Below, in pieces: positions 14,583 to 25,700 of a stretch of DNA of 64,000 nucleotides. The stretch spans positions 62,001 to 126,000 of the forward strand of contig JAKCPI010015697.1 of assembly GCA_023213315.1 (NCBI GenBank), given 5' to 3'. Origin of the DNA: Euborellia annulipes (Eukaryota > Arthropoda > Insecta > Dermaptera > Anisolabididae). The position numbers were made by a program, and so were the translations under genes. Positions within the stretch are counted from its first letter, which is position 1. Each line of letters opens with the position of its first letter. A model generated the notes under the pieces. It was not told where the DNA came from, did no database searches, and worked only from the letters and a program-made list of their open reading frames with translations.

Positions 14583-14622
<40 letters not shown>

Positions 14623-17600
14623 CCTTGAGCAACAAGGAATCCTTATGCCTATATAAATCTATAGATATAAGGATTCCTTCTTCCTCAAGGAACGACTATG
14701 AATACGGGTATTACTCTTGTATTCCATAGGAAAGAGGATAAATAGTTGCAAAATACAGTATTAATATAAATATTTTCCCATGTTTAAAAATTTTATATCT
14801 TGAATTCTTATATTAATATATCAGCGGAAACGAGATCACCAATCCAAGCTTTTCGCCGGGCTTGACATAGCTTAACCGCAATTCTGTTTATAAATTGTAC
14901 ATATTGAACTACATACATATATACTACCGAAATCTAAATATTTATCAACACAAAAAAATCTGGTGTGACAAGCACAGAACACAACTATCAAGGATAAGTG
15001 AAGGTTGCGTGCTATATGATCAGTCACACCGGATTTTTATAATTTTTGTTATTTGTATAAAAGGGGTTTTGATCTTTTTAAAGAATTGATTATTTATCTA
15101 CACATTTTATCTTCATATTAGTGAGAGATGGTGACCATAGCAACTACTAAATTTATTTTCTTTATCCGCCAGACTTCTTATTTTATCTGGCCTTATGACA
15201 GACTGGTCTGATCACTTTCTTGGGCTTTTTTTAAATTTATTTATCAATAATAGTGAAATAACAAGCGACGAAAACTTGATAAAATTATCAGTTTCAGAAA
15301 GTTTTTGATATGTTGATATGTACATGTATAATAAGGAAATATAAAAAGCAGTTGGAGTTTCGAACGCAGAAAAAATGGGATTTTTTGCATTTTACTTATT
15401 GAATATTATTTTAAAAGGCGGAATCCTTATGCAGAAAGATTTTTCGGGGAAGTCCCTTCATGAACGATCTGAGCTTTTGTATAATTTCTAACAGCATTTA
15501 AAATTTTAACTAACTATTAACTATTTATTCTTTTTGGCAGAGAGAAGGGCAAAAATTAAAAAAAATAAAATAAAGATTTGGTTTGGCTGTTACTTTATTC
15601 TCTAGCTCCCTCTCCCTGCCTTCTCCGAGGATTAAAAATTTTATTGAAATCAACATACTGAAGTAATGCGTTTATTATGCATTTATTATTTTCTCATTTT
15701 ATTATTTTTTATATAATATTTCTTTTAAATATAATTATAGACAGGTATATCGTAATTTTATACCAAGGACTAATTATAAATTCCCGACTAGGTGATAAAA
15801 ACATATGTAGGTTATTCGATTCTTTATTAATAATAATTTTTCTCATTTTATTTAAAAACTTGGTTCAAAACAAATATTCCCTTCCCTCCAACCCGTTCCG
15901 GGCTTTTGAAAATTCGAAGGAAAAAAAAAATATTTTTTTTAAAATGGGACATAATTTCTGATCTAATTACCACCACTGGTAGATCAATATTAATTCTTTA
16001 ATAATTTAAAAATTTTCCTAAATGGAATTTTTTCTAACGCCTAATTAATGGTCAGGGCCGGAGGGGGGGGGCCCCCCCCCCCCACCCCCCCCCCCCCCCC
16101 CCCCCCGCCCCCCCCCCCCAATATGGTCTAGGTCTATATATTTTAATACGATTTTATTTTAAAATTATTATCTTAATAAATCAGATATGTATGTCATTGG
16201 TAGGAGAAGAGGGGAGGGGGAAGCACGTGCTTCCAGTCTAATGATGAATGTAGGTATAGGTATAAATAATTAGCATAAATATAAGAAGACGTAGGCCTAT
16301 AGTTCAAATATTAAAATATTATTTATAGATCGAATAAATAAACACTTATCATGGATATAATATCTACTATAAATAATCTAATGAAAAATACAATTTTCTT
16401 CATTGGCTAGTGTACATGTACAGTATTAGACTTACTACTGGCGATCCGGAGGAGGAAGGGGTGAAGGCAAAGGGGTCCGGGCATCCCCCCTTTGGAAAGA
16501 AAAAATTTTAATACACTGTTTTTCAAAGCTAATTTGAATCGGGAATTGAAATACGTATAATAAATTTATTGCCCACATTACCCTTTCCCCCTTCCCTACA
16601 CAAAGAATTTCAGGCTCCCCCCCCCCCTCAAAAACTTCCTGGAGACGCCATTGGTATTTTTTTAATTATAAAAATCAAAACAAAATTGTTGTTTTCAGCT
16701 GGGAATCGTAGTTGAGGACGATAAGGAGAATAAAAACCAGCCCTCGTTTTCTCTCTCACCAATTCGTTTATTTGCAAATATCTCGGCTCCTTTTTTTTTT
16801 TTTTTTCTCACCACAAGGAGCCGAAATATTTTCTAATAAATGAAGTGGTGAGAGAGAAAACGAGGGCTGGTTTTTATTCTCCTTATCGTCCTCAAAACAA
16901 AATTTCTTCGTTTAAAGGTTTTAGGATTAGTTATCAGAAGAGTTGAAATTAATGACTCTCTTTTACTGTTTGTGGTTAAAGATATAGAATTTACTCAAAA
17001 TTATGTATGGTATTATTTCATTTAAATTTAACCTTAGGTATAAGCTTTATAAATGAATTTGTAAATTTTCACATGTGAAATATTCGATTTACTTTCTCTT
17101 ATTTTGTTTTATCTCGAATTCTAAGATTGATTTTTTGAAAATTATTTTATAGATTCTTCTTGTTTGCTTTTTGGAATAGAGAGAGGTAAAAAAAACCTTC
17201 ATTTTAGGTAGGCTTAAAGCTGAATTTTACCTAAGATTTCAAATAAAAACTTTAAAAACAAAACAAAGTGATCTTTTCAGATTTCGGACAATCATTTAGC
17301 CTACTCCATTTCTAAAAAAACTCGAGCTTTTAAGACTCCTTTTGAAAAGTTTCTTGTAAGCCTATTGAATTTTTTCAAGTTCCTAACATTCCGTGTCTTT
17401 ATTTTCCAATTGTCATGTCTCCTTTCGAAGGGTTAGGCTAATAGGGTAATGAACCACACTTTTTTTCTCTCCTTTAGGGATAAAAAAAAATTTTAAAGTC
17501 CAGCATTTTTTAGCCTTATAGTCTTTAAAACGAAACTTATTTTTATTAATTAACGATACTATATTATTTATACCAAGTTGAGTAGATGAGATGCAAAACT

Positions 17601-20561
17601 CGATCGTTTCATACTTGAATCTATTTTTTTCTTTATTTCAGTTAGCTCCGATTAGGCCTACTATTGAATTATTTATCGAAAATGGCGTAACGTAAAACCA
17701 AAAGCATTTACTTCAATCGGTGCGTTTTTGTATTTTCTCAAAATTCGATTTCGGTCAATTAGAATTCAATTATTAGAGAAAATTCAAAGAATTTTTATGA
17801 AATTTCATATATAACAAGCACACACATATCTCAACTTGATTGATTAATATTTGGTACTAATCCTTTTACATAAAAATGGCATTTTATTTTATCTTCTCGT
17901 CAATTATTAGTTTTCATGTGAGGAAATTGTCTCATTTAACCTTGAATAAAATATATTAACAAAGAAATGATATTTCTCTTAAACTGATTCATATAAAAAT
18001 CTTATCTAATTATCCGGTATCAAAATATGCAGCCCTAGAGTCATTTTCAATTTGAGACCCCCCCTTCCCCTTTAAATATTTTTGCTATCTCTATTGTTCG
18101 TGTATTTTTACTAATATTAAAATAATATAATTACTATCCCTTCAAAATCTAAAATTAATATAATAAACCAAAGACGATATAATATGAATCGATGGTTCTA
18201 CCTACCACGTGTAGAATGCAGTTTAAAGTAGTAACAAATTTTCCTATTTTCTTGCAAGTTGCAAGTTGCAATTTTTAGGAGGTAACAAATGAGGACAATT
18301 CTGATAAAGATAATTTTTTTTTTTTTTTTGGAAAACGCTTTTTGCAAAATTTTCGATCACGAATTGATGAAGATCATTTAGGAGTAACAAAATGTTTTTT
18401 CAATTAGTTCGTATAGTTTTTTCATAAAATCTGTTGGGATATTCGCATAAGTGAACACACATCTCAAAATAAATTTTTTTCTTTAAAGATGATTAAAGAT
18501 TTTATTTATTTTGAGATTTGTCGGGCGCTTCTTTGCTGAAATCCGCCAGTTTTTTATTTTTTTTTATTTTTGCAATTTAGATCCAAGCATTCATTTATTA
18601 AATTTGTATTGATTTTTAATTTTCCCTTAATAACTTCACATATTTTTTTGTTTTATGAATTCCTCATCTTTAAAGAAGATGTTTTAGTGATTAGAATCGT
18701 TAAGTGAAAAGTTTAAGGCAAAGTTCATTCGCTAGTGACCTTTTCACTTTAAAAACTTGACTTTTTATAACATTTTAATGTTATAAATCATATGAATTCA
18801 TAAATAGACTTTGGACAAAAGTAGAAATGCGATTGATAATTTTAAATGACAAATGGTGTGGGTTCGGATCCTAGGCATTTCAATGAAAATTTCTAAATAA
18901 ATAAATGTCAAAGAAAACAAAAAATTAATTAATCTAAAAAAAAATAAAAAAAAAAAATAAAAGATCACAATAAATGACTAAAGTTCTACCGGGGGACGTT
19001 CCACACACTGATTGACCCATTTGAGCTTTCGCCGCACTTGGCATCAACTTAACCGCGAACTTTCTTGAAATTAAACTACTTACAGTACCTCATACTTTTA
19101 TATTCAACCCTTATCTTTAATTAAGGAACCACTCAAAAAGCCAAGATTACGAAATTTCAAAACCAATTAGATTTGGCTGACTATTCTATAAGGAAATGAG
19201 GGACTCAGCTGCCAAAAAATTCTTTATTTAATTAATTATTCTTCCGTATGTTATAAATCAATGTTTCGGTCACCAACCGCGACCTTCCTCAAGATAGTTA
19301 TTGTTGAGATTACAAGATTTCCAATATTATTCAAATGAATATTGCAATAGTATAATTTTAAATTTCGTATTTATAATGATTTGCTAGCTCGGGGGCTTCT
19401 CTTATGCTTTGAATCATACGAAAATTTTGCATTATTAACAATAACTGTCCTGTGGAAGATCGAAACGTGAACTGTTAATTAAAAAAAAAAAAATTAATTA
19501 AAGAATTTTATTTTTTTCTTGGCTCTTCTATTTCCTGTACGAAATTTTTTAAAATTTTCATTCAATATAAGATGTGATTGAAATAACCGGCACGTTGAAA
19601 CCATTCATTTCTCACAAGAAATATTTGATTTTTTTTTTAAATTTACTATTAATACATGTGGCTCTCCATGTTATAGGCCTACTACTTGCTGGAAGATATA
19701 GAAAAAAATTTTATTTTTTTGCTCCTCACCTCAAAAAAATCCCTTCCATAAGAAAAAAAAAGATTAAAATCATGGGAACCCGCGACTTTCATTGAAATTT
19801 TTTTTTTTTTTTTAATTAGCGCTCTTCTAAAACCTATTGATTTCAAACATAGATTTGTATTATACATCAAAATAACCAATTATTTTCAAAAATACTATAT
19901 TCCAAATATTGTTTTTTATTTTAATTAACCCGGGTCCGTTATTTATCTTAAATTGTAACCCATTGCATTATCTCTGTTTAGACTAGATAAGGACGAACCC
20001 AATAAGACAAGGATCCTAATAATTTATTTAGAACTAACTTATGTTATTCTTTATCTAGTAGATAATCGTTTTACCCTAAGATAAAAATTTTCTTTAAAAA
20101 AAAAAAAAAGAAAACTACTCAAAAAATAAGAGTTGATTACAATCCTAAATTCAAGGATCTAAAGCTCACAAAGAATATCTATAAAAAAATATTCTTTTTT
20201 TTTCAATAATTGTTTATAAATAAATAATACTAAATTTTATAAAAGACTGCATTTTATTATTATAATTCTTAAGTGATAAGGAATAATGCTCTATATTTTT
20301 GATAAAATAATCACACAGGCATCTGGTAGCAAAGGTCAAGATTAAATAAATAATATTAAAGTGAAATTATTAAAAAAAGGAGGAAGTTCTGACGCAATCA
20401 GAAAGAGGGAGGGAGTAAGTTAAGACAGACAGGTGGTTGTAGTTTGGACCTACCTTAATCAGATCAAGAGGATGAGTGAAACATGCGGCTCCACAGGATG
20501 CCATCCCACCGAAATACCATCTTGATTTGCGTTTTGTCTTATCCAAAATTGTTAAAGCCAT
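4407..20561 (-). CDS. SLC25A10: Mitochondrial dicarboxylate carrier (SLC25A10-like), copy A
   Basis: This is an inner-membrane carrier of the SLC25 family. Mammalian SLC25A10 exchanges malate or succinate for phosphate and sulfur anions. Six exons on the minus strand: 20561-20454, 9780-9619, 8721-8555, 6650-6365, 4631-4575, 4499-4407. All borders are GT..AG and the phases agree, giving 290 residues (human about 287). Three carrier repeats are visible, with signatures HPLDLIK (residues about 30-36), TPADQVNVR (about 123) and QPLDVLKTR (about 215). Other conserved stretches are RWYFGGMASCGAACFTHPLD near the N-terminus and GLSASCLRQLTYS in helix 2. The start ATG (20559-20561) is the first in exon 1 and gives a normal N-terminus. 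The first intron is 10.7 kb and full of repeats. A diverged paralogue lies directly upstream in the same orientation. No frame break is seen; substrate specificity is inferred from family resemblance. Confidence 0.93.
5325..6132. repeat. Foldback repeat carrying a nested hAT-like MITE
   Basis: Arms of roughly 200 bp are inverted copies (for example aggtcatttaga near 5346 and tctaaatgacct near 6107, both beside a run related to cagcccaa). The centre holds the separate 5562-5812 element. It lies in the last large intron of dicarboxylate carrier copy A. Short open frames in it are by-products. Confidence 0.7.
5562..5812. mobile_element. hAT-like MITE with CTCGTAT-rich interior
   Basis: The left end reads CAGTGATCCTCGAGATACGA and the right end is an imperfect inverted copy ending ctcgagtatctcactg. 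The interior repeats the motif ctcgtat(g/t) several times. I find no clean target duplication, which fits age or insertion into the foldback. Confidence 0.6.
6715..6763. repeat. Short palindrome (ACTTTCTCT arms)
   Basis: actttctctctctatatat and its near-inverse atatatagaggtaagagaaagt surround an AT centre. It is the same arm as the foldback at 3741-3813. It lies in the intron upstream of the carrier exon at 6365-6650. Confidence 0.4.
8082..8246 (-). ncRNA. Hammerhead ribozyme motif in an inverted pair
   Basis: The minus-strand motif is at 8134-8082. CUGAAGA (8126-8120) is followed by a perfect 6-bp stem II (GGCCAC/GUGGCC, 7-nt loop), then GAAA. Stem III can form as AC, loop GUU, GU. Stem I can pair AAUUGUAC with GUAAAUU with one bulge. 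The right arm of the foldback repeats the 5' half on the plus strand and breaks off just after CTGAAGAAGG (8237-8246). It lies in an intron of dicarboxylate carrier copy A. Cleavage activity is inferred from the core and pairings. Confidence 0.75.
9067..9327. mobile_element. hAT-type MITE with perfect 8-bp TSD
   Basis: Ends are CAGGGGCGTATATA and its inverse. The duplication tttccaat is exact at 9059-9066 and 9328-9335. Same family as 1796-2349. Open frames on both strands are by-products of the palindrome. Confidence 0.88.
10204..10536. mobile_element. hAT-like element flanked by ggatatcc
   Basis: The left end is CAGTAGCGTATCC. The right end read backwards begins with CAGTC or AGTC, followed by TTTGATGGCG. 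The sequence ggatatcc occurs immediately before (10196-10203) and after (10537-10544). The terminal repeats are imperfect beyond the first bases. The interior contains C-rich runs and A-rich direct repeats; no coding frame. Confidence 0.6.
12755..12800 (-). repeat. tRNA-like SINE fragment
   Basis: On the minus strand this contains GGGTTCGGATCCCAGACATC, a B-box (T-arm) like piece shared with the SINE at 24941-25075. Only the 3' part of the tRNA-like head remains. Confidence 0.45.
13034..13567. promoter_or_regulatory. Cluster of three palindromic CRE-type sites
   Basis: TGACGTCA, the full palindromic CREB/ATF consensus, occurs at 13034-13041, 13441-13448 and 13560-13567, with further half-sites between them. 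In such AT-rich sequence three exact copies in 534 bp is unusual. The cluster is in intron 1 of carrier copy A and may mark an internal enhancer or promoter. No transcript evidence is available from sequence alone. Confidence 0.4.
14198..14404. mobile_element. MITE with CAATATTGC-rich interior
   Basis: About 30-bp inverted ends (tactaccMacacagcacaa with M = c or a). The interior consists largely of repeated caatattgc/gcaatattg units in both orientations, so the whole element can fold on itself. The open frame across it follows from the repeat period and is not a gene. Confidence 0.75.
14552..14711. mobile_element. Palindromic MITE containing a 36-nt poly-G run
   Basis: Perfect inverted ends ATACCCGTATTCATAGTCG. 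The left arm contains a G run at 14585-14620, preceded by another 10 G and five T. The right arm has no matching C run, so the G run expanded after the palindrome formed or is an assembly artefact. An inner pair around 14629-14670 (aaggaatcctta and inverse) also folds. Confidence 0.75.
14954..15038. repeat. Small foldback with AATCTGGTGTGAC ends
   Basis: aaaatctggtgtgac (about 14955-14969) faces gtcacaccggattttt (15023-15038). Related pieces occur near 41163-41190 and 44497-44530, always with a ggtcgcac or similar motif, indicating a dispersed short element. Confidence 0.5.
16063..16121. repeat. G-run / C-run tract
   Basis: Nine G are followed by about fifty nearly uninterrupted C (broken by single A and G). 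Such tracts are prone to length variation and sequencing error, and could form G-quadruplex structure on the minus strand. Confidence 0.8.
16713..16895. repeat. Foldback with decayed hammerhead 3' half
   Basis: Arms of about 75 bp begin ttgaggacgataaggagaat and its inverse; the loop is a T run. Each arm, read outward from the centre, contains GGAGCCGA(A/G)ATATT followed by an AAATAAA-like stretch, the same 3' half (GAAAUAUU, then AAAUAAAC) seen in the hammerhead at 23001-23046. The CUGANGA half is missing. Probably a truncated member of the ribozyme-bearing repeats. Confidence 0.55.
19240..19475. repeat. Decayed hammerhead-bearing inverted repeat
   Basis: The minus strand near 19298-19250 reads UUGAGGA, a GGUC..GACC stem and GAAACAUU. 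The plus strand near 19449-19475 reads CCTGTGGAAGATCGAAACGT. Both deviate from the CUGANGA core and are probably inactive, but the head-to-head arrangement matches the intact pairs elsewhere. Confidence 0.45.
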
Positions 20562-21435
20562 TGTGTCTTGATGATTGTCGAGCAGTGGTCTTATTGCCCG
20601 ACTGTTGCTTCTGCATTGAGGCCTGTCTTGCCTCTCCTTATAATACCACTATATAATAGTAAAAGAAAAAGGCAAACGCGCACACCGCACCGCGCCTCTG
20701 TATATGTGTGCATGTCTGTGTGTGCCAATTATCATGTGAAATTAGCTACAGTACTGACATCAGTTTAGCCAACCAAACGGCGATCAATAATAATGTACTT
20801 GTTGTGAAACGCGCATGTCAAGACAAACATTTTTATATTCAATTATTTGTAAATCATGCTTCGATCTTTGAATTTAATTGGTTTATCAAAATTTAATCAT
20901 ATCCGAGAAGAGGGAATAATATTAATTTATAATTTAATGAATTTGAAATTTTCGAAGAAAATGTCTCTGCTCTCTTGAAACTTACCGCCTCTATTAACTA
21001 TTTATGTATTGGCGGGACAACAATGTTCAAGGCTCCCCGCGTTAACGCAATATTTCAATACACAACATCATTAATAATGGATATTTTGCTATTATTTTTT
21101 CCCAAAGGTTATTTTCAAATTATAATTTTATTTTTTCATTCTAATTAAAATACATCATTTAATTCGATTAGTTTATTTTGGGATCTCTGTCTATTTGTCA
21201 ATTTATTTCAATACAAAGATTTTTTAATTCATTATAACCATCAAAATTTTAACTAATTTACACATATTTTATTTTTCAATTATAATTATTACAGTTAAAT
21301 TGGGAACTCATAATACAGATATTTGATCTAAAGAAATAATATTATTAATTAGTGACATATTTTTCGAGATCTATTTAATTGAATAAGATATTTGTATTCA
21401 ATATACCTCGATTCGGACTTAATAGTCATAGATAT

Positions 21436-21593
21436 ATTTAACAAGAGTGTTTGTTTTTTTTGTTGGTGGGCCAAGCGCCCGGGAATCCAACCCAGGATCT
21501 CCAGCCTTTCCGGGGCATCGGTGTGTTATCCATTGCACCAGGCCACCAGGCCCTCCTACACCAATAAAAAACTTACGCACACTCTTGTTAAAT
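21436..21593 (-). mobile_element. Short inverted-repeat element with a tRNA-like core
   Basis: 15-bp perfect inverted ends ATTTAACAAGAGTGT (21436-21450 and 21579-21593). The minus strand of the interior reads like a tRNA-Arg head: TGGTGCAATGGATAAC resembles an A-box and GGGTTGGATTCCC resembles a B-box. The A-to-B distance is longer than in a normal tRNA. Either a SINE with captured ends or a MITE that absorbed a tRNA-like sequence. Confidence 0.55.
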
Positions 21594-22014
21594 AATATTA
21601 TTGTCTATCATAGCCAAAAAAACTAATTATCATTTATTTTTTGTTTTAGTCTTTGTGAATTTTCGGACCTCTGGCATTTACGGGATGATCCTAGACTATA
21701 CATGTCATGGTATTTAACGTCTTCAATGAATCGCATGAGTTCATCTAAAAATGTAAGATATTTCATCTCAGTACTAAATCTTTCTTTGTCCACATGACCT
21801 CCATGATAAGAACAATTTACTTTTTACCAAAGGGTGATTTCATTCACTCCCAACTTTAATATCATAAATCCAACATTCAACCTAATTTATAAAATACTGT
21901 ATATTAAGAAGGCATTCGATATATTTGAGGAAAAATTTCGATGAGTTGGGATACGAAACAAAAGGCACCAGAAGTTTTTTTTAATTTGTTTCTTTGATCT
22001 TTTTCAACATTTAA

Positions 22015-22150
22015 GGGCAATTAGTCCCCATACCCATTTATTCCAAACGATTCAAATGAAATAAATTTTTCTCGCTTGGGACGGGAAGCGAACCCGGGAC
22101 CTTAGGATGAGAAGCCAATGTCCTCTCTGAGCCTCGGGTCACCGGCAATC
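22015..22150 (-). repeat. tRNA-derived SINE copy
   Basis: The minus strand contains a tRNA-like head with an A-box-like GGCTCAGAGAGGACATTGG and a good B-box GGGTTCGCTTCCC at about 22088-22100. A tail with aaataaatggg follows. No 7-bp acceptor stem closes the head, so it is treated as a SINE. Confidence 0.6.
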
Positions 22151-22778
22151 CAGAAGTTTTTATTTTTTTTTATTTTTTAATATATTGGCCCCAGATGCCC
22201 GACAATGTCAAAATCTCCATTTGGCCAAATCCAGAAGTTGAAGTTGCCTTATTACTAAGAATCGGATCAAATCTTGTCATTTTTGGCACCTAATTTATTT
22301 AGACCGAAAATTCATTTTAATAATAAATAATATTTATATATTTATACAATATATATATATATATAAAATACAAGAAATTCTAAAATAAATATATATAAAG
22401 TATTCAAATATATAATTATATAAAATACTGTAAAGCTAAACAAAATACAGTTCCTTGAGTTAATAAGCTTTTCCTTGCATAAATAGAATAAATACTTAAT
22501 ATATTCCGCGTATCTGTTACATTCAAAAAAAAAATATTTGAGGTAAAATATGAAAATATTAATAGCTACTGGACAGTAGCTAATAAATGGTTTGAATATT
22601 TTCTTCAAAGTTAAAGAAGCGACGGGATTAATCTCGTAATCTCATCGTTAATAATATTATTTAAATGTTGATAAGCAAAAATTATGGAAAGTTATAAAAT
22701 AAATAAAGAATGTAAATTGTTTCTTAAATTGAATTAATAAAATGCTTTGACTAGTTGTTTTATAAAGTTATCATTCAC

Positions 22779-25700
22779 TTATTCGAGGTAGCCATATCTC
22801 TGCCTTAATTGTTCGAAAAATATAAATGTTAAAATCGTGTGAGGCGCAATGCGGACGAGTCTTAATGTGAAGCCCTGAAAAGTTAAATTTTAAAATAGTA
22901 ATACATTCATGAGAAGTTGTTTGTAGATGGCCGTAAGGAAAATCAAATATTAATTATAAGTACCGTCAAAAATAAATATTTCTGCGTATTATCCGTTTAT
23001 TTGCAAATATTTCGATCCCAGTGATATGGAATCATCTTCAGTACAATCAAAAGATGTTTTGCAAATCGTTACTTTCTCCCGTCCATTATGACAAAATAGC
23101 TGAGCATTCCATGAATGACTGAATATGATTCCATATCACTGGCATCGAAATATTTACAAATAAACGGATAATACGCAGAAGTATTTATTTTTGGCAGACG
23201 GTTCTTATAATTAATATTTGATTAATAAGAATTTATTTAAGAAGTTGATAGAACTAAAACTCCATAGGCCGTTAAAACATTTAATTAAAATCAAGAATTG
23301 TCTTGAATTATACTTATTATTAAGTAATAACTTACTCTAAAAAATGCTTGAGGTCCTCCTTCGTATAATTTTTTTACAATTTTCCACAAAGTCTAAAAAA
23401 AAAGAAAATATATTGTTAAAATTTATGATAATGACATAGGTAAAATAATGACTGTTTTGTTATAATAATTAATGAAATAGGATGGCAGCCAGGAATCAAA
23501 ACAAATAAAAATTAGAATCAATTTTTGTTCCGTTATCTAAGAATAAATGCAACCAAATAAATTTGAATAAAAATGGATTCTAATTTTTATCTGATTCGTT
23601 CCCTAGCTGCCCTTCTATTCCATTATATGTTATAAATTATTAATTATTAACAAATCTCAAATATTACCGCTTTCGAAGAAGATTGATCCATTCTTAGAGT
23701 TTTCATTACATCGAGAGGCTGGGTTAGAAGAGTGGCGATTACTCCCTAAAATTTAAATAAATTTATAGAAGGAAACGGTGAATATATAATGGACGCATCT
23801 CACATCAATTTAATTCGTAGATATTTCGACCGACATCACGCCTGGGTCATCATCAGTACAAAAAAAAATGATTTTTTTGGAGGGCCCGTGTCAAATCAAT
23901 ATGTTAAAAATATTTTTAACAGATTGATTTTTTTTTACTGATGACCAGGCGTGATGCCGGTCGAAATATCTACGAATTAAATTGATGTGAGAGGCGTCCA
24001 TTATATGCTCACAAAGGGATTTTCACATCCATAATGACATCCAGATAATTAATCTCTTAATCAATTTTGTTGATTTATGAGAAAAAGAACTTTCATTTGA
24101 TTTTCTTTTCGTCACAATAGTAATAACATTTTTGATATTATTTAGAACAGTGATTCCCAACGGGTGGTCCGCGAAGGAGTCCCAAGTTGTCTGCGAGGCG
24201 GGTGTCTTAAAATTTGATTGTAAATTTATAAAAATTATTCGCCTTCGTCGGGCTTTCCGTCTATTTTTTTCTTTGAGACTTGCCCATTTTTACCTTATCC
24301 TATGATCATTTTATTGAGTAGTATGGTGTATTCAAAAGAGCAAAATGTCCTGTAAAGTTTGAGTCTGTAATCGTTCGATATTTCATTTGGATGCGGAGAT
24401 ATTGAAGAAAAACTTTTTGAGGTAGAGCGCAATTTTTTTTCTTTTTATCAAAAAATCAACTCGACGGATTTGGAATCTGAAAAAATACTTTCAGAATATT
24501 TTAAGAATTTTTTACAAGTCCTCGGGAAAAATTGAAATGTAAAAGTGGTCCGTGGCTTAAAATTAGTTGGGAACCTCTGATTTAGAAAGAAGGAATTATC
24601 TTCAAGTTTCCATTAAAATATAAGGACAGGTTATTCCTATTTCAGCTATCTATTTCATCGCAAGATAATTCTTTCACAGGCCGGTTATCAGATCGTTATT
24701 TACCATATTGGAAAGTCTCTTTGCGATTCTAATTAAGGCATATGCAGGCCAGGTGTTCACTCATTTGCTTCCAACTAGGCTTAAATATCTGATTATATTA
24801 GTTTTAGTTTTTTTTTTTTAACACTCACACTTTTTTTCCCCTTTCACACTAACACACACATACACACAGTCTTTTCGGCAACTTAGGCCATATAAGACTT
24901 AAAACGATATCCGTTATTATGAAAATATATATATTGGGGTCCAGACACCCTTATTTAAGCCATTTTATATTCAAATGGCTTAAATAAAATCATCGGACTG
25001 CCTGGGATCCGAACCCGCTGCTCTTGGCATACAAGACAGGCGCGGTACCAACTACACCAAGCCCGAGGGCTTCAGTTTTCGTTAAATCTGGTTATTTTGA
25101 AATGAATAATTGTTTTTACTTACTGCAGAAAAACTAGCGGCAAAATGTGTTGTGAGAGTATCGGACCATTTAAATCGTTGAATAAACCATTTATTTTTCA
25201 AATGATCATAGGTTGTGAGTTGTCCAAGGGTCATTAATACAGATCTTCCAAAAGCGAGAGATCCACCCCGAAATAAATGGATGAATCCTTCTTCCCGAGA
25301 GATCCTTAAAATTCCATCAATCGCATGTTTATAACTGAAACAAAATTATTATGATCAGTAATGAAATAAAAAATGTACTAATTGAGAAGGGATGTCATAA
25401 ATATTTGTAAGAAGGTAGTTGCTAAAAAGAGAAAGCCCTGCTACTTTGTTTAAATAATAAGACTAATCAGAATATTCTTCATTCTTAGCAAGCGTATATC
25501 GGGGTCGGCATATTAAGCACTGATGCAACTATGAGGGAAACCGTCGTGACCACAACTACTAGGGAAACCGTCGTGACCGCAACTACGAGGGAAACCGTCG
25601 TGCCCGTGGAGGAAGACCGACATATAAGTAAATACTAGAAGAAATGCCAGCCTTAGCTCGGATAAATCGTGGACACTCATCTCATAATCTCAAGATATGA

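Larger units (their letters stand above)
9781..20453 (-). other. 10.7 kb first intron of dicarboxylate carrier copy A
   Basis: Non-coding and AT-rich. It holds several MITEs, poly-G and poly-C tracts, a cluster of three palindromic TGACGTCA sites (13034-13567), partial SINEs (B-box pieces near 12770 and 18855) and a decayed hammerhead repeat near 19200-19500. I found no additional exon and no unrelated gene inside it. Confidence 0.7.
20562..22778. other. Spacer between the two tandem carrier genes
   Basis: Contains the presumed promoter and 5' UTR of carrier copy A, just above 20561 and locally less AT-rich. It also contains a foldback with a tRNA-like core (21436-21593), a SINE copy (22015-22150) and an AT microsatellite at about 22350. 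The 3' UTR of copy B should begin below 22779. No other exon recognised. Confidence 0.55.

Noticed and set aside
24941..25075. A functional tRNA-Thr gene on the minus strand
   Set aside because: A- and B-box-like parts are present but the acceptor stem does not close and a SINE tail follows; fragments of it are dispersed.
25526..25606. CRISPR-like direct repeats
   Set aside because: The three units are contiguous with no spacers and the genome is clearly eukaryotic.
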